Assembly: GCF_003977615.1 (NCBI RefSeq)
Contig: NZ_RYZR01000005.1
Location: 715,773 to 779,772 of the forward strand
Direction: 5' to 3'
From: Dyella dinghuensis
GTDB lineage: Bacteria; Pseudomonadota; Gammaproteobacteria; Xanthomonadales; Rhodanobacteraceae
Length of the DNA stretch: 64,000 nucleotides
Below are positions 43,865 to 52,836 of this stretch, piece by piece. The notes beneath the pieces were generated by a model. It searched no databases. It saw only the letters and a program-made list of their open reading frames with translations, and was not told where the DNA came from. Position numbers and translations under genes: made by a program. Every line of letters begins with the position of its first letter. Position 1 is the stretch's first letter.

Positions 43865-43886
43865 GTCCATGCAATTATGCATGGAC
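43865..43886. promoter_or_regulatory. 22-bp perfect palindromic operator in the LysR/oxidoreductase spacer
   Basis: Arms GTCCATGCA and TGCATGGAC are separated by ATTA. The site lies 22 bases upstream of the regulator and about 80 bases upstream of the oxidoreductase, a typical position for an LTTR site. The AT-rich centre suits bending. Confidence 0.65.
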
Positions 43887-43964
43887 GGAATGCATTTATT
43901 TTGATTTTCATACAAAAATAGTGAGCGTAGCTTAGCCATCAGTCCCCTGATTGCCGAGTGAGCC

Positions 43965-44966
43965 GTGACCAAGTCCACCTCCATGAAAGCCGCCGTGCTG
44001 GAAAACTACGGCGCCCCGTTTCGCCTGACCGACATCGCCCGGCCCGTGCCGCGTTCCGGCCAGGTGCTGGTGCGTGTCATGGCCAGTGGCGTCAATCCAC
44101 TCGATCTGAAGATCCGCAGCGGCGCTGCCGAACACGCTCGGCATCCGCTACCGGCGATCCTCGGTATCGATTTGGCCGGCGTCGTCGACGCCGTCGGGCC
44201 GAATGTCACTGAATTCCGGGTCGGCGATGAGGTGTATGGCATGACCGGCGGTGTCGGTGGCGTTCAAGGATCGCTCGCCCAATACGCAGCGGTCGATGCG
44301 AGCCTGCTTGCACTGAAACCTTCTCATTTCAGTATGCGCGAGGCCGCGTCATTGCCGCTCATCTTCATTACGGCGTGGGAAGGTTTGATCGATCGCGCGC
44401 AATTGCGTGCCGGACAAACCGTGCTGGTGCAAGGCGGTGCCGGCGGTGTCGGAAGCATCGCCATTCAAATCGCGCGCGCGTTCGGTGCGACCGTCTTCGC
44501 TACGGGCGCGGCATCGCGCGCTGGCGTGATAGAACAACTGGGTGCCACGCCGATCGATCACCAGCAACAACAGGTCGAAGACTATGTCGCTGCGTATACA
44601 TCCGGACGCGGTTTCGATGTCGTGTATGACACCGCTGGCGGCGCAAGTCTCGATGCTTCCTTCAAAGCGGTGTCGCGTTTCGGCCACGTCGTCAGTTCGT
44701 TGGGATGGGGCACGCATGCATTGGCGCCGCTGTCCTTCCGCGCTGCCACCTACTCCGGTGTGTTCACGTTACTGCCGCTGTTGACCGGCGAAGGCAAGGC
44801 GCATCACGGAGACATCCTGCGCGAAGCCACGCGTTTGGCCGAAGCGGGAATGATCAAGCCGCAGGTGGATCCGCACCCCTTCGCCTTGAACGACGTCGGC
44901 GCGGCGCACGCACTTATCGAGAAGCAGCAAGCGCAAGGAAAAGTCGTAGTCAGCATTCAACATTGA
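43965..44966 (+). CDS. NADP-dependent zinc-free quinone oxidoreductase-like protein (MDR family)
   Basis: A 333-residue medium-chain dehydrogenase. The GroES-like N-domain (AAVLENYGAPFRLTDIARP, then VKVMASGVNPLDLKIR-like region and GIDLAGVVDAVG) is followed by the Rossmann domain, with VLVQGGAGGVGSIAIQIARA for the nucleotide phosphates. The zinc ligands of alcohol dehydrogenases are missing, as in quinone reductases. The start is GTG 43965 with GAGTGAG ahead; a downstream ATG at 43983 lacks a ribosome binding site. Divergent from a LysR regulator and followed by an AhpD-like gene, an SDR and a protoglobin on the same strand. Confidence 0.9.
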   Translation: MTKSTSMKAAVLENYGAPFRLTDIARPVPRSGQVLVRVMASGVNPLDLKIRSGAAEHARHPLPAILGIDLAGVVDAVGPNVTEFRVGDEVYGMTGGVGGVQGSLAQYAAVDASLLALKPSHFSMREAASLPLIFITAWEGLIDRAQLRAGQTVLVQGGAGGVGSIAIQIARAFGATVFATGAASRAGVIEQLGATPIDHQQQQVEDYVAAYTSGRGFDVVYDTAGGASLDASFKAVSRFGHVVSSLGWGTHALAPLSFRAATYSGVFTLLPLLTGEGKAHHGDILREATRLAEAGMIKPQVDPHPFALNDVGAAHALIEKQQAQGKVVVSIQH

Positions 44967-45044
44967 CGCAAACGCGACACCTGTCGACACCGACGCGTTT
45001 ATCGCGATCGGTTATCACCCTGCAAATCCACGAGGAGAAATCTC

Positions 45045-45389
45045 ATGATGAACTGGCTTGAATACCGCAAGGAACTGATGGGCCGTATCGGCGAAATCGG
45101 CAAGCTGAGCCCCGATACGGTCGCGGGCTATCAAACACTGTCCAAGGCAGGTGAGAAGACCGGAAAGCTGGATGCAAAAACCCGCGAGTTGATCGCGTTG
45201 GCTGTATCGGTGACCACGCGTTGCGATGGCTGTATCACCGTGCACACGGGCGAAGCGCTGAAGCACGGCGCGACACGCGAAGAAATTGCCGAAGCGCTTG
45301 GCGTTGCCGTCGCACTGAACGCCGGCGCCACCCTGGTCTACTCTGCCCGTGTGATGGATGCTGTCAGCGAACATAGCGCGGCGACCTAA
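45045..45389 (+). CDS. Carboxymuconolactone decarboxylase family protein (AhpD-like)
   Basis: A 114-residue all-helical protein. The redox motif C-x-x-C is in TTRCDGCITVHTGEALKHG, with the adjacent His and the Glu in ATREEIAEALGV, the usual AhpD-type proton relay. This suggests a thiol-dependent peroxidase or hydroperoxidase-repair activity rather than decarboxylation. GAGGAGA lies 9 bases before the first ATG. Its position behind an oxidoreductase suggests a small redox detoxification group. Confidence 0.9.
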   Translation: MMNWLEYRKELMGRIGEIGKLSPDTVAGYQTLSKAGEKTGKLDAKTRELIALAVSVTTRCDGCITVHTGEALKHGATREEIAEALGVAVALNAGATLVYSARVMDAVSEHSAAT

Positions 45390-45524
45390 GCATTGACGTT
45401 ACGCATATTGAAAGACCAGCACAACGAGATAGCGGCTCAGTAACCGCACGGTTGATGAGCCGCAGACACCAGCCACCGTTCGACAATGAAGTCGGATGCG
45501 AGTTTGACTTGAGGAAAATTGAGC

Positions 45525-46349
45525 ATGCCCACGGCAAATTGGTTCGTAACCGGTATTTCGCGCGGGTTTGGCAAGACGCTTTGTGAGGAGTTGCTGGTGC
45601 GCGGCTACCGTGTTGTTGGCACAACACGAAATGGCTCGTCCGATATCACCCACGAAAACCTGATGGTGATGCAGCTTGACGTCACGGATGAACAGCAAAC
45701 CGAACAGGTCATCAAGCAAGCAATCGAGAAAATGGGGCGCATCGATGTCGTCGTCAACAATGCAGGATTTGGCATGGTGGGCGCCGTGGAAGAAGTCTCG
45801 ACGGAAGAAGCACAAGCGACGTTCGATACCAATTTCTTTGGCACATTCAACGTTATCCGTGCAGTAGCGCCGCACTTCCGCGCGAATCGCTCCGGCCACA
45901 TCGTCAATTTCTCGTCGGTCGGCGGGATTACCGGATCGGCTGGATTCGGTATCTACAACGCCGCGAAGTTCGCCATCGAAGGCCTGTCCGAAGCGCTCGA
46001 TCTCGAACTTAAACCCTTTGGCATCACAGTCACCATTGTCGAACCCGGCTACTTCCGTACTGAATTTCTTTCATCCGGCTCCATCAAAAAAGCCGCCAAG
46101 CTTGTCGATGCTTACGCCGACACCGTGGGAAAGGCGCGCAACAATGTTTCTTCCGCAAGCGGCAACCAACCGGGCGACCCGGCAAAAGCCGTTCGCGTGA
46201 TCGTCAACGCGGTCGAATCGCCGTCGCCCCCGTTACGCTTGCCGCTTGGGTCAGATTGCTATGCCCGCATCGACGAAAAACTGGCGCGCCTAAAGCGCGA
46301 TATGGACGGCTGGCGCGCGATGGCAACGGCCACGCAATTCGATCCATAA
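45525..46349 (+). CDS. SDR family oxidoreductase
   Basis: A 274-residue classical SDR with the cofactor motif TGISRGFGK, the NNAGFG element, the catalytic Ser in NFSSVGG, and the YNAAK active-site motif. The segment VTIVEPGYFRTEF and a longer C-terminal part (RLPLGSDCYARIDEKLARLK) are typical of the large COG4221/COG0300 SDR groups with unknown substrates. ATG 45525 is preceded by GAGG 10 bases upstream; an in-frame TTG six bases before is a weaker alternative. Probably part of a unit with the AhpD-like gene. Confidence 0.9.
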   Translation: MPTANWFVTGISRGFGKTLCEELLVRGYRVVGTTRNGSSDITHENLMVMQLDVTDEQQTEQVIKQAIEKMGRIDVVVNNAGFGMVGAVEEVSTEEAQATFDTNFFGTFNVIRAVAPHFRANRSGHIVNFSSVGGITGSAGFGIYNAAKFAIEGLSEALDLELKPFGITVTIVEPGYFRTEFLSSGSIKKAAKLVDAYADTVGKARNNVSSASGNQPGDPAKAVRVIVNAVESPSPPLRLPLGSDCYARIDEKLARLKRDMDGWRAMATATQFDP

Positions 46350-46371
46350 CCATCACCCGAGAAACGCCCCC

Positions 46372-46983
46372 ATGAACGCAAATGCGAGCGATATACCTGG
46401 CTATACCTATGGAACGTCCACCGTCGCCGCCTCGTCTGCAACGCTCGATGATCTACAGCGGCTAAAGATATCGGCCGGTTTCACTGAGGAAGACGCACGC
46501 TATCTGCGCACGGCCGGAGTCGTGCTGGAAGATCAAGTCGAGCGCATCGTCAATCACTGGCGTGCCGGCATCATCGCCGGCATTCCGCATCTCGCCCGGC
46601 ACTCGCGAAACCTCGACGGATCGGCCAATCCCGATTATCTGGCGCGAAGTAATCGCCGTTTCCAACAATGGATTCTCGACACATGCTTGCGTCCTTACGA
46701 CCAGGACTGGCTCAACTATCAACGGGAAATCGCCTTGAGGCATACCAGCGTCAAGAAGAATCAAACGGACCATGCCGATTCCACGCCCTTTGTGCCATAT
46801 AGCGACATCGCCGCCTTCCTGGCCGTTCTCAACGACACGATAAAACCGTATCTGGAAGCCAAGGGCGACAACGAATCCGATGTTGCGCACATGCACAACG
46901 CCTGGTGCAAATCGATGCAGATCCAGATTGCGCTTTGGGCGAAGCCATACATGGAAATCGAAAGCGCCGGCACGGAATGGTGA
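46372..46983 (+). CDS. Protoglobin domain protein
   Basis: A 203-residue haem-binding globin of the protoglobin family. Helix-rich segments FTEEDARYLRTAGVVLEDQV, RRFQQWILDTCLRPYDQDW and the proximal-His region EIALRHT (His124) line up with the archaeal protoglobin, in which the proximal His is at about the same position. No output domain is attached, so it is a single-domain protoglobin that could bind O2, CO or NO in the cytoplasm. It follows the SDR gene by 22 bases. A role in NO or O2 detoxification or sensing next to redox genes is an inference. Confidence 0.87.
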   Translation: MNANASDIPGYTYGTSTVAASSATLDDLQRLKISAGFTEEDARYLRTAGVVLEDQVERIVNHWRAGIIAGIPHLARHSRNLDGSANPDYLARSNRRFQQWILDTCLRPYDQDWLNYQREIALRHTSVKKNQTDHADSTPFVPYSDIAAFLAVLNDTIKPYLEAKGDNESDVAHMHNAWCKSMQIQIALWAKPYMEIESAGTEW

Positions 46984-47042
46984 CAACGCCGCGTCTCGAC
47001 GACTGCTTCCCGTTCCAGAACGGAAACATCCCAAGAAGAGAT

Positions 47043-47119
47043 TGGCGCGCCCGGAGGGATTCGAACCCCCGACCAATGGCTTCGGAAGCCACTACTCTAT
47101 CCGGCTGAGCTACGGGCGC
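47043..47119 (-). tRNA. tRNA-Arg (anticodon CCG)
   Basis: On the minus strand the acceptor stem GCGCCCG pairs with CGGGCGC, the D-arm has TAGCTCAGCCGGATAGAG, the anticodon loop is TTCCGAA, and GGTTCGAATCC forms the T-arm. Discriminator G and an encoded CCA end the 77-base gene. The anticodon CCG reads CGG. Confidence 0.96.
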
Positions 47120-47226
47120 GTGGTGTACGCACTGGCATAGGCGATCGGTGGATGCGCGCCAGGGCGGGCGGCAAGTATAGCGAAGTTGACGGGGGCCGCC
47201 CACGACTGCGTGTGCCGGCCGCCGCC

Positions 47227-47256
47227 GAGCCCTCTCCCGTTGCGGCGAGAGGGCTC
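47227..47256. terminator. Hairpin downstream of the M61 peptidase
   Basis: Perfect 10-bp arms GAGCCCTCTC / GAGAGGGCTC with a 10-base loop lie 13 bases past the M61 stop on the minus strand. There is no T-run; possibly mRNA 3'-end protection. Confidence 0.55.
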
Positions 47257-47269
47257 TTGAGACCGTTGC

Positions 47270-49174
47270 TTAGCGGGCTTTGATCAGCTCGCTGAGCGTG
47301 TCGGGCTTGCTGGTATCGCGTTCGATATGCGGATATTTCAGACCGCCGTGATAGTCGATGCGCAGCGTCTTGTACTCGTTGAAGTTCTGCACGAGCAACT
47401 CGATCGGCTGATTGGTATCGGTGGCGGATGCCTTGACGGCATCGGTCATCACTTCCGGCGAATAAGCCTGACCGTTGACCGCGACAACTTTCATGCCCGG
47501 CGATAGACCGGCATTGAACGCAGGACCATCCCACAGCACATCGCCAACATTGCCATCCATACCCACCATCACGCCGAGCGAGTACGTGAAGTCGGCGGAG
47601 TGGCGGAACGCTTCCGCAGCCTTGATCGCGTCGGACGGCTTGTCGTTGTAGACAAGTTTCCAGCCGTGCGCTTCCAGGCCGCCAATCAGCGGACCGTGGC
47701 CGTCCAGACGCGTGCGCAGATACGGTTTCCAGTCAAACGGAGCGATGTCGTTGAGCGTTTTCACCACGTCATCGAAGGTATACGTATCGACGTCCCACGC
47801 ACCCGGATTGACACCGAAGAACGCCTTGCCGAAATCGTCGATGGTTTTCTTGTTGTGCGTGAGTTCGCGCAGCTTGCTGTCGACATCGAGCCAGATCATT
47901 TCGCCGGCCGAGTAATAATCTTCACTCGCCTGATAGTTGCGATAAGGCAACGGGCGACGCAGTGCGATGGTGGGATCGTTCGTCGTGTCCTGCACGTTAC
48001 GCCACGTCGCGAGGCCCGGACGACCCTTGTCGTAGGTGGCGGCGACGGCCGCGATCATTTCCTGATACTGCTTGTCGCTCCACAAACCCGAGCGCGCGGC
48101 CATCACCTGGCCCCAGAACTGCGTCTGGCCTTCATAGACCCACAGCAGGCTGTCGCCCATCGGTACGTTGAAGTTCGGTGTGGCGAGATCCGCGCCACGG
48201 CGATACTTGCCATCCCACGAGTGATTGAATTCGTGCGAGAGCAGATCGCGCATCACCCAGCTCTTGTCCCACTCGGTGAAGTAACCCGTCGGCGTACCGT
48301 CTTCGCTGGAACGATGATGCTCCAGACCGTTGCCGCTCATCTTCTCGCTGAGCGAGAACAGGAAGTCGTAGTGGTTGTAGTGATGCGCGCCGTAAAGCTT
48401 GTACATCTGCTGCACGAGCGCACGATGGATCTTCACCTGTTCGGGCGTGATTTCCAGATATTTCGGATCGTCGGCAATGACATCCATGTGCACGGGCGTG
48501 CTTGCACCCGGATCAAGATCGACGCTCTTGAAGTATTTGCCGGCGTAGATCGGCGAGTCGACGAGATCGTCGTAGTTGATCGACTTGAAGTGCACGGTGT
48601 CGCCGTCTTTCGAAGCGACCTCAAGCGCCGAACCGAACTGCCAGCCAGTTGGCAACTTCACGCTGGGATCGGTCTGGATCTGGCGCGCGTAGTAACCGGC
48701 CGGATACAGCGACACGGTGTTCCACTGCAGGTTGAGCATTTCCGGCGTCATCACCACACGGCCCTGGCGCATGTCCTGCGGCGACAGATATTGGAAGTCG
48801 ACTTCCACCGACGTAGCGCCTTGCGGCACATCGACCTGGAAGGCATAGACGTTGTACTGATCGCGCACCCATGGCAGCGTCTGGCCATTGGCCTTCACCG
48901 TCAGGCCGGCGAACTTGTCGATCGGGCCCGTCGGCGAATGATTGCCAGGAATCCATTGCGGATAGAGCAAGGTCAGCGGACCCGGCGCGGCCGGCACCAC
49001 TTCATGCACGCGAAACACGCGATGTGCGAGGTCGGTGGCATCGACATCGATCTTCAGCGTCCCTGCGCTGTACGGCACGTTCTGCGGTGCGGGAGTGTCA
49101 TCCGCAGAAACTGAAAAAGCGACGCATCCCAGCAAGGAAGCTAGGACGGCGGCGGCGAGTGGCGTGGGTTTCAA
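47270..49174 (-). CDS. M61 family metallopeptidase with PDZ domain
   Basis: A 634-residue exported aminopeptidase of the M61 (glycyl aminopeptidase) family. It has a signal peptide ending near VSADD, an N-terminal beta domain (TLLYPQWIPGNHSPTGPID), the zinc motif H-E-x-x-H in LLSHEFNHSWDGKYRR, and downstream LLWVYEGQTQFWGQVMAARS, where Glu is the third ligand. A C-terminal PDZ domain follows (AFNAGLSPGMKVVAVNGQ). The start is TTG 49174, strongly supported by AGGAG 7 bases ahead and by the signal peptide. It is expected to remove N-terminal Gly/Ala in the periplasm. Confidence 0.93.
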   Translation of the reverse strand: MKPTPLAAAVLASLLGCVAFSVSADDTPAPQNVPYSAGTLKIDVDATDLAHRVFRVHEVVPAAPGPLTLLYPQWIPGNHSPTGPIDKFAGLTVKANGQTLPWVRDQYNVYAFQVDVPQGATSVEVDFQYLSPQDMRQGRVVMTPEMLNLQWNTVSLYPAGYYARQIQTDPSVKLPTGWQFGSALEVASKDGDTVHFKSINYDDLVDSPIYAGKYFKSVDLDPGASTPVHMDVIADDPKYLEITPEQVKIHRALVQQMYKLYGAHHYNHYDFLFSLSEKMSGNGLEHHRSSEDGTPTGYFTEWDKSWVMRDLLSHEFNHSWDGKYRRGADLATPNFNVPMGDSLLWVYEGQTQFWGQVMAARSGLWSDKQYQEMIAAVAATYDKGRPGLATWRNVQDTTNDPTIALRRPLPYRNYQASEDYYSAGEMIWLDVDSKLRELTHNKKTIDDFGKAFFGVNPGAWDVDTYTFDDVVKTLNDIAPFDWKPYLRTRLDGHGPLIGGLEAHGWKLVYNDKPSDAIKAAEAFRHSADFTYSLGVMVGMDGNVGDVLWDGPAFNAGLSPGMKVVAVNGQAYSPEVMTDAVKASATDTNQPIELLVQNFNEYKTLRIDYHGGLKYPHIERDTSKPDTLSELIKAR

Positions 49175-49489
49175 GGTGGTCTCCTGGGGTGCGGCTTACG
49201 CCGCCAACATGAATGTGAAGGCGGCTTGAGACCACGATGCTAGCCATCTGAACAGCCTGCGCCCCCCTGCCAGAGGTCACACGCAATGCGCTGATACGCC
49301 TTGTCGCATCTATCGCGCAGCCTCTCTGGGCCTTTCCTCACAAAACTGAACGGCGACTTCCACGCGAAGCTGGCCGAAAGTTTGGTGCAAGAGGACTGTT
49401 ACAATGTCGTTACACCGCGTATCCCCGCGCGGTCCCTCGTAGCGACTTCCCCATCGCTGCGACGGCCTAATAAAAAAATGGAGTCCTCC
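49175..49489. other. Divergent spacer between the M61 peptidase and the outer-membrane protein
   Basis: 315 bases without a supported gene; the promoters of both neighbours are expected here. TACAAT at 49400-49405 is a possible -10 for the outer-membrane protein, without a clear -35. Confidence 0.5.
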
Positions 49490-50137
49490 ATGAATAAGCT
49501 CGCCCTCTCGGCCGCTATGGCCGCCCTTGCCCTGTCCCCCGTGCTCAGCCAGGCCGCCCATGCGGACGGCACCGCCAGCACTGCCACTTACGGCTCGAAC
49601 ATCAATCCGAACTGGCAAGACAACTTCTTCGTCGCCGGCCAGCTTGGCCAGTCCCAGTACCGCGTGGACAGCGACACGCTGAACCACGATCACGGCGTGT
49701 TCCAGAACGTCCGTTTCGGCTGGCGCTGGAATGGCCTGATCGGTCCGGAAATCGGCTACGTGTACCTGGGTCAGCCCAAGTGGTCTGACGGTTACAGCCA
49801 GCTCTCGGTCAAGCCGCGCGCCGCCACCGTTGGCGTGAACGGCAAGTACAACTTCTACCAGAGCTGGTTCGTTACCGCGCACGCCGGTTACATGCGCTCG
49901 CAGACCAAGTTCGACGCCATCGGCGCGTTCGGCAGCGACCGTTACAAGACCTGGAACAGCGGTCTGTACGCCGGTGTGGGCGTTGGTTACGACGTGACCA
50001 ACAACTTCAGCCTGGCGCTGAACTACGACAACTACCGCCTGCAGTCCGGCAACGGCACCAGCTTCGACACCATCGGTGTGCCGCATGAGCGCGCCAATGT
50101 GGCTGCGTACTCCGCCTCGGTGGAATACCGCTTCTAA
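49490..50137 (+). CDS. Outer membrane beta-barrel protein (OmpA/OprF-like N-terminal barrel fold)
   Basis: A 215-residue protein with a signal peptide (MNKLALSAAMAALALSPVLS, cleavage near AHA) and an eight-stranded barrel pattern of alternating aromatic residues: NFFVAGQLGQSQYRVD, FGWRWNGLIGPEIGYVYLG, WFVTAHAGYMRS, GLYAGVGVGYDVTNNFSLAL and the terminal strand ASVEYRF. The last Phe is the BAM signal. The ATG at 49490 has GGAG 8 bases upstream. No periplasmic OmpA domain is present. It may be a small structural or adhesin-like porin. A strong terminator follows. Confidence 0.87.
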   Translation: MNKLALSAAMAALALSPVLSQAAHADGTASTATYGSNINPNWQDNFFVAGQLGQSQYRVDSDTLNHDHGVFQNVRFGWRWNGLIGPEIGYVYLGQPKWSDGYSQLSVKPRAATVGVNGKYNFYQSWFVTAHAGYMRSQTKFDAIGAFGSDRYKTWNSGLYAGVGVGYDVTNNFSLALNYDNYRLQSGNGTSFDTIGVPHERANVAAYSASVEYRF

Positions 50138-50186
50138 GCCAGCTCAAAGCCGTTATAACTGCCGGTTATAACGACGGCCTGACAAG

Positions 50187-50217
50187 GTCCCCCGAGGCAA
50201 CTCGGGGGACTTTTTAT
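50187..50217 (+). terminator. Rho-independent terminator of the outer-membrane protein gene
   Basis: GTCCCCCGAG-GCAA-CTCGGGGGAC followed by TTTTTATT, 49 bases past the stop. Confidence 0.93.
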
Positions 50218-50319
50218 TTGTGCTCATCGGGCGGCATATCGAGCCTAAAGTTCGCCCCGGTCCCGCCGATACACCAATCAACACGCTTTCGCGTGGCACC
50301 TCGGCCTAAGGACTGACAT

Positions 50320-50679
50320 ATGAAAAAGCTACTCGTCGCGACCTTGCTGATGGTCGCACCAATCGCCGCCCAAGCATGCGCCCCTACCGATTTCACCATT
50401 CAGGACGTGAAGGTAAGCGCCGTTGGTTCGGGCGTCGGCACCCGCCTGAGCGTCAAGGGCAAGTTGGTCAACAACTGCTCCGCCGCTGCCGCTGCCCAGG
50501 TTCGCGTCGACGCGAAGGACGGCACCGGCAACGTGCTCGCCTCCAAGGCAGGCTGGCCCGCCGGTACGACCAACCTCAGCCCTGGCCAATCGGTCGATTT
50601 CGACCTTGGCCGCATGCTTCATTACCAGACCGACATGCAGAGCTACTCGCTCACCGTGGTCGACGTTCGCGCCTGGTAA
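50320..50679 (+). CDS. Small secreted protein of unknown function
   Basis: A 119-residue protein with signal MKKLLVATLLMVAPIAAQA and a compact domain of about 100 residues. Two Cys (CAPTDFTIQDVKV and VNNCSAAAAAQVRV) probably form a disulfide; the alternating strands and GQSVDFDLGRML resemble an Ig-like or CARDB/FxLYD-type beta-sandwich. No family is certain. It stands alone between terminators. Start ATG 50320 follows AAGGA 8 bases upstream. Confidence 0.75.
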   Translation: MKKLLVATLLMVAPIAAQACAPTDFTIQDVKVSAVGSGVGTRLSVKGKLVNNCSAAAAAQVRVDAKDGTGNVLASKAGWPAGTTNLSPGQSVDFDLGRMLHYQTDMQSYSLTVVDVRAW

Positions 50680-50708
50680 CCGATTTTCCCAAATGCGTGT
50701 GTGAACCT

Positions 50709-50739
50709 GCCGGCGAGCCTCACCTCGCCGGCTTTTTTT
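50709..50739 (+). terminator. Rho-independent terminator
   Basis: GCCGGCGAG-CCTCAC-CTCGCCGGC followed by seven T residues, 30 bases after the stop. Confidence 0.94.
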
Positions 50740-50850
50740 ATGCGCGATGCCCTAGCGCCGGGCCTACATATGGCCCATGATCAGCGCGTTGCGCCTACAC
50801 AGATAAGTGCAGTAGGTCCCTTGATGCGTCTGCTGCGGGGGTAGAGGGGT

Positions 50851-52488
50851 ATGGGTCGAGAGTTGTGGGACAAGTATTGGGTTAGACAACTCGCTCTGGT
50901 GATCGGTTATGTGATCACCTATCTGTCGATCCGTGACTTCTCAACATCAAGTTGGCCAATTACGACGCCGCTGCGTTTCGCCTGTCTGTTATTCCTACCC
51001 TATCGCTACTGGCCGCTTTTTGCGGGAGTGGACTGTGTTGCCCAATCCTACGTTGCTTATGAGTGTGTTGACCGGTTCGGCATTCTTTGGTCGCTTACGC
51101 AGTTAGTCCCGTACAGCGCCATTTCCATGCCCCTTGTATGGTGGTGCCGCGAAAAGCTAAACCTATTTCCCAGTACGCAGCTAGTTAACTTCAAGGCGTT
51201 GCTGATATGCACGGTAGCCGTCTCACTGGCATGGGATGCTCAAGCTGTTTTGAGCGGAGCCTGCGGCCAGGTGAACGGACATTGGTTTGTTATCCCATTC
51301 ATAGACGTGCCAGAGGGATTTTTAGGTAGATACATCACGATTGTTGCCTTAATGCCCTGGGTATTGATGGTTCGTGCCGAATACCTTTCCGAAGAACCCT
51401 GGCAACGAAGATTGCGCAAAGCAGCGAAGGAGTTATTAGCGGTCGATACCTTGGCTCTTTTGTTATCCACCGCATTATTTGTTTACTGGCTTTATCTGCA
51501 TAGCGAAGAAGAAGCCAGAAAACTTTCCTACCTAGCCGCCTTTTTGCCCATCGCGTGGTTAACTCTAAAACCAGGCTGGAGGGCAGCTGCGCTTGGCGGA
51601 ACACCGGCCATTCTATGCGTTGCCTCCCTTCTGCAATACGACACTGCCGAACTGAACATAGAAACAGAAGCGTTTATCGCCTTCGTTGTGACGTGTCTAT
51701 TCACACTAGGGGCGCGCATTACCGCGCAAAGCTTGAAAGAAGAACAGGATCGCCTGGAAGTTGAACAGGCTCTGCAGCTGGCGCGCCAAAGCTTTCAACT
51801 AAGTGAAACGCGGATTAAGAAAACAGCTCAAGCCTTGCAAGTCGCGGGTACTTCGTTGCAATTGACGCAACATCAATTGCTGGATCGTGTTCACGATGTA
51901 CTTCCTGAAAGCGAAGTGCAGCGCTATTACCGCCAAGCCGCATCCATGCAGGACCACGTCAATCGACTGGTTGATAGCATGTATCCCTCCGCATGGCGTC
52001 AGCGCGGTTTGTCGGCTGCCCTGCACGAAACGATTGCCGATGCTCTGCGTGAAGCCGCCATCAACTATCGTTGCCGCATAAGAGGCCCGCTGGACGACCT
52101 GACGCCCGCCATACATGCGGCTATTTACCGGCTTGCCTGCGAATCGGTAATGCACATCAATGGACAACTTGTTTGCTCAAGCATTCGGCTTGGCGTTCGC
52201 AGTGGCGCGACGGCAAACGGCTATTGGGTTGCCCTGCAGGTGGAAGGCAAGCTTGATAACAGTCACATCAACGATGCGATGTTCGATACAACCGAGCGTG
52301 ACATGCTCGGATCGCGGCTTGGCGCTTACGGGCTTGGGCTGCTCGCCCTGCGCAACCATGCGCGCCTATTTGGTGGCGAGCTGCGCAGCAAAGTCACTGA
52401 AAACGGATTACGTCTCTCGTACATGCTGGTCGACGTTATCAATCGGCCCATGGAGCAACTCACGGCGCCGCAACCATGGACTGCCTGA
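50851..52488 (+). CDS. MASE1-type sensor kinase, NarX/UhpB-like (HisKA_3-type), possibly degenerate
   Basis: A 545-residue membrane protein. The first 290 residues are eight or so hydrophobic helices with the look of a MASE1 sensor (FSTSSWPITTPLRFACLLFL, WPLFAGVDCVAQSYVAYE). A coiled linker leads to a NarL-partner-type kinase core. The expected E-L-H-D is replaced by DRVHDVLPESEV, still with His-Asp. MYPSAWRQRGLSAALHETIA is the usual 'L-R-P...G-L-x-x-A-L' dimerisation helix, and GAYGLGLLALRNHARLFGGE is the G-rich ATP lid. The N box is weak (RLACESVMHINGQLVC lacks the canonical Asn), so ATP binding may be reduced. No response regulator is adjacent. Confidence 0.8.
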   Translation: MGRELWDKYWVRQLALVIGYVITYLSIRDFSTSSWPITTPLRFACLLFLPYRYWPLFAGVDCVAQSYVAYECVDRFGILWSLTQLVPYSAISMPLVWWCREKLNLFPSTQLVNFKALLICTVAVSLAWDAQAVLSGACGQVNGHWFVIPFIDVPEGFLGRYITIVALMPWVLMVRAEYLSEEPWQRRLRKAAKELLAVDTLALLLSTALFVYWLYLHSEEEARKLSYLAAFLPIAWLTLKPGWRAAALGGTPAILCVASLLQYDTAELNIETEAFIAFVVTCLFTLGARITAQSLKEEQDRLEVEQALQLARQSFQLSETRIKKTAQALQVAGTSLQLTQHQLLDRVHDVLPESEVQRYYRQAASMQDHVNRLVDSMYPSAWRQRGLSAALHETIADALREAAINYRCRIRGPLDDLTPAIHAAIYRLACESVMHINGQLVCSSIRLGVRSGATANGYWVALQVEGKLDNSHINDAMFDTTERDMLGSRLGAYGLGLLALRNHARLFGGELRSKVTENGLRLSYMLVDVINRPMEQLTAPQPWTA

Positions 52489-52519
52489 GCTCGGATACCT
52501 GAATCCAGGTGCGTTAAGC

Positions 52520-52825
52520 TCAATGCAAGGTAAAGAGCTTATCGAACCCGGCAACACGGAGCGTTCCACGCAATGCCGTATTCGCATTGACGATGCGAAT
52601 CTCCGAACGATCGCCACCGGCATGCTCACGCAGTAAGAGCAGCATGCCCAATGCCGAACTATCCATGCTGTCGACGTCGCCAAGATCGATCACGTAGCTG
52701 CGCGACGGTTTACGGCCGCCCAGGCACGCTTCGTGAAATTGACGATGCACGCTGAAATCGAAATTCGTGCCGAATTGCAGGGTGACGCAATCTTGTTCGG
52801 TATCGTGTTGAACGTTGAGGCTCAT
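52520..52825 (-). CDS. STAS domain protein (anti-sigma factor antagonist/MlaB-like)
   Basis: A 101-residue single STAS domain. The core LGDVDSMDSSALGMLLLLRE holds the usual phosphorylatable Ser in the D-S-S-A-L turn; IRIVNANTALRGTLRVAGFD follows as the second helix. AAGGGAG lies 8 bases before ATG 52825. It is the last gene of the chemosensory operon, 11 bases after the MCP-like gene. A second STAS gene sits at the other end (63347). Partner kinase or anti-sigma factor is not encoded here. Confidence 0.88.
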   Translation of the reverse strand: MSLNVQHDTEQDCVTLQFGTNFDFSVHRQFHEACLGGRKPSRSYVIDLGDVDSMDSSALGMLLLLREHAGGDRSEIRIVNANTALRGTLRVAGFDKLFTLH

Positions 52826-52836
52826 GGCAGTCTCCC

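Noticed and set aside
42432..43874. A long minus-strand frame overlapping both the ester hydrolase and the LysR gene in another frame
   Set aside because: Both real genes are well supported in their own frames; the overlapping translation is Arg-rich and without domain.
47043..47119. tRNA-Arg as an integration site for a genomic island
   Set aside because: No duplicated tRNA 3' end, integrase or composition shift was found on either side within the window.
47600..49114. A 504-codon open frame antisense to the M61 peptidase
   Set aside because: The minus-strand product has a signal peptide, H-E-x-x-H and a PDZ domain; the plus-strand frame has no recognisable domain.
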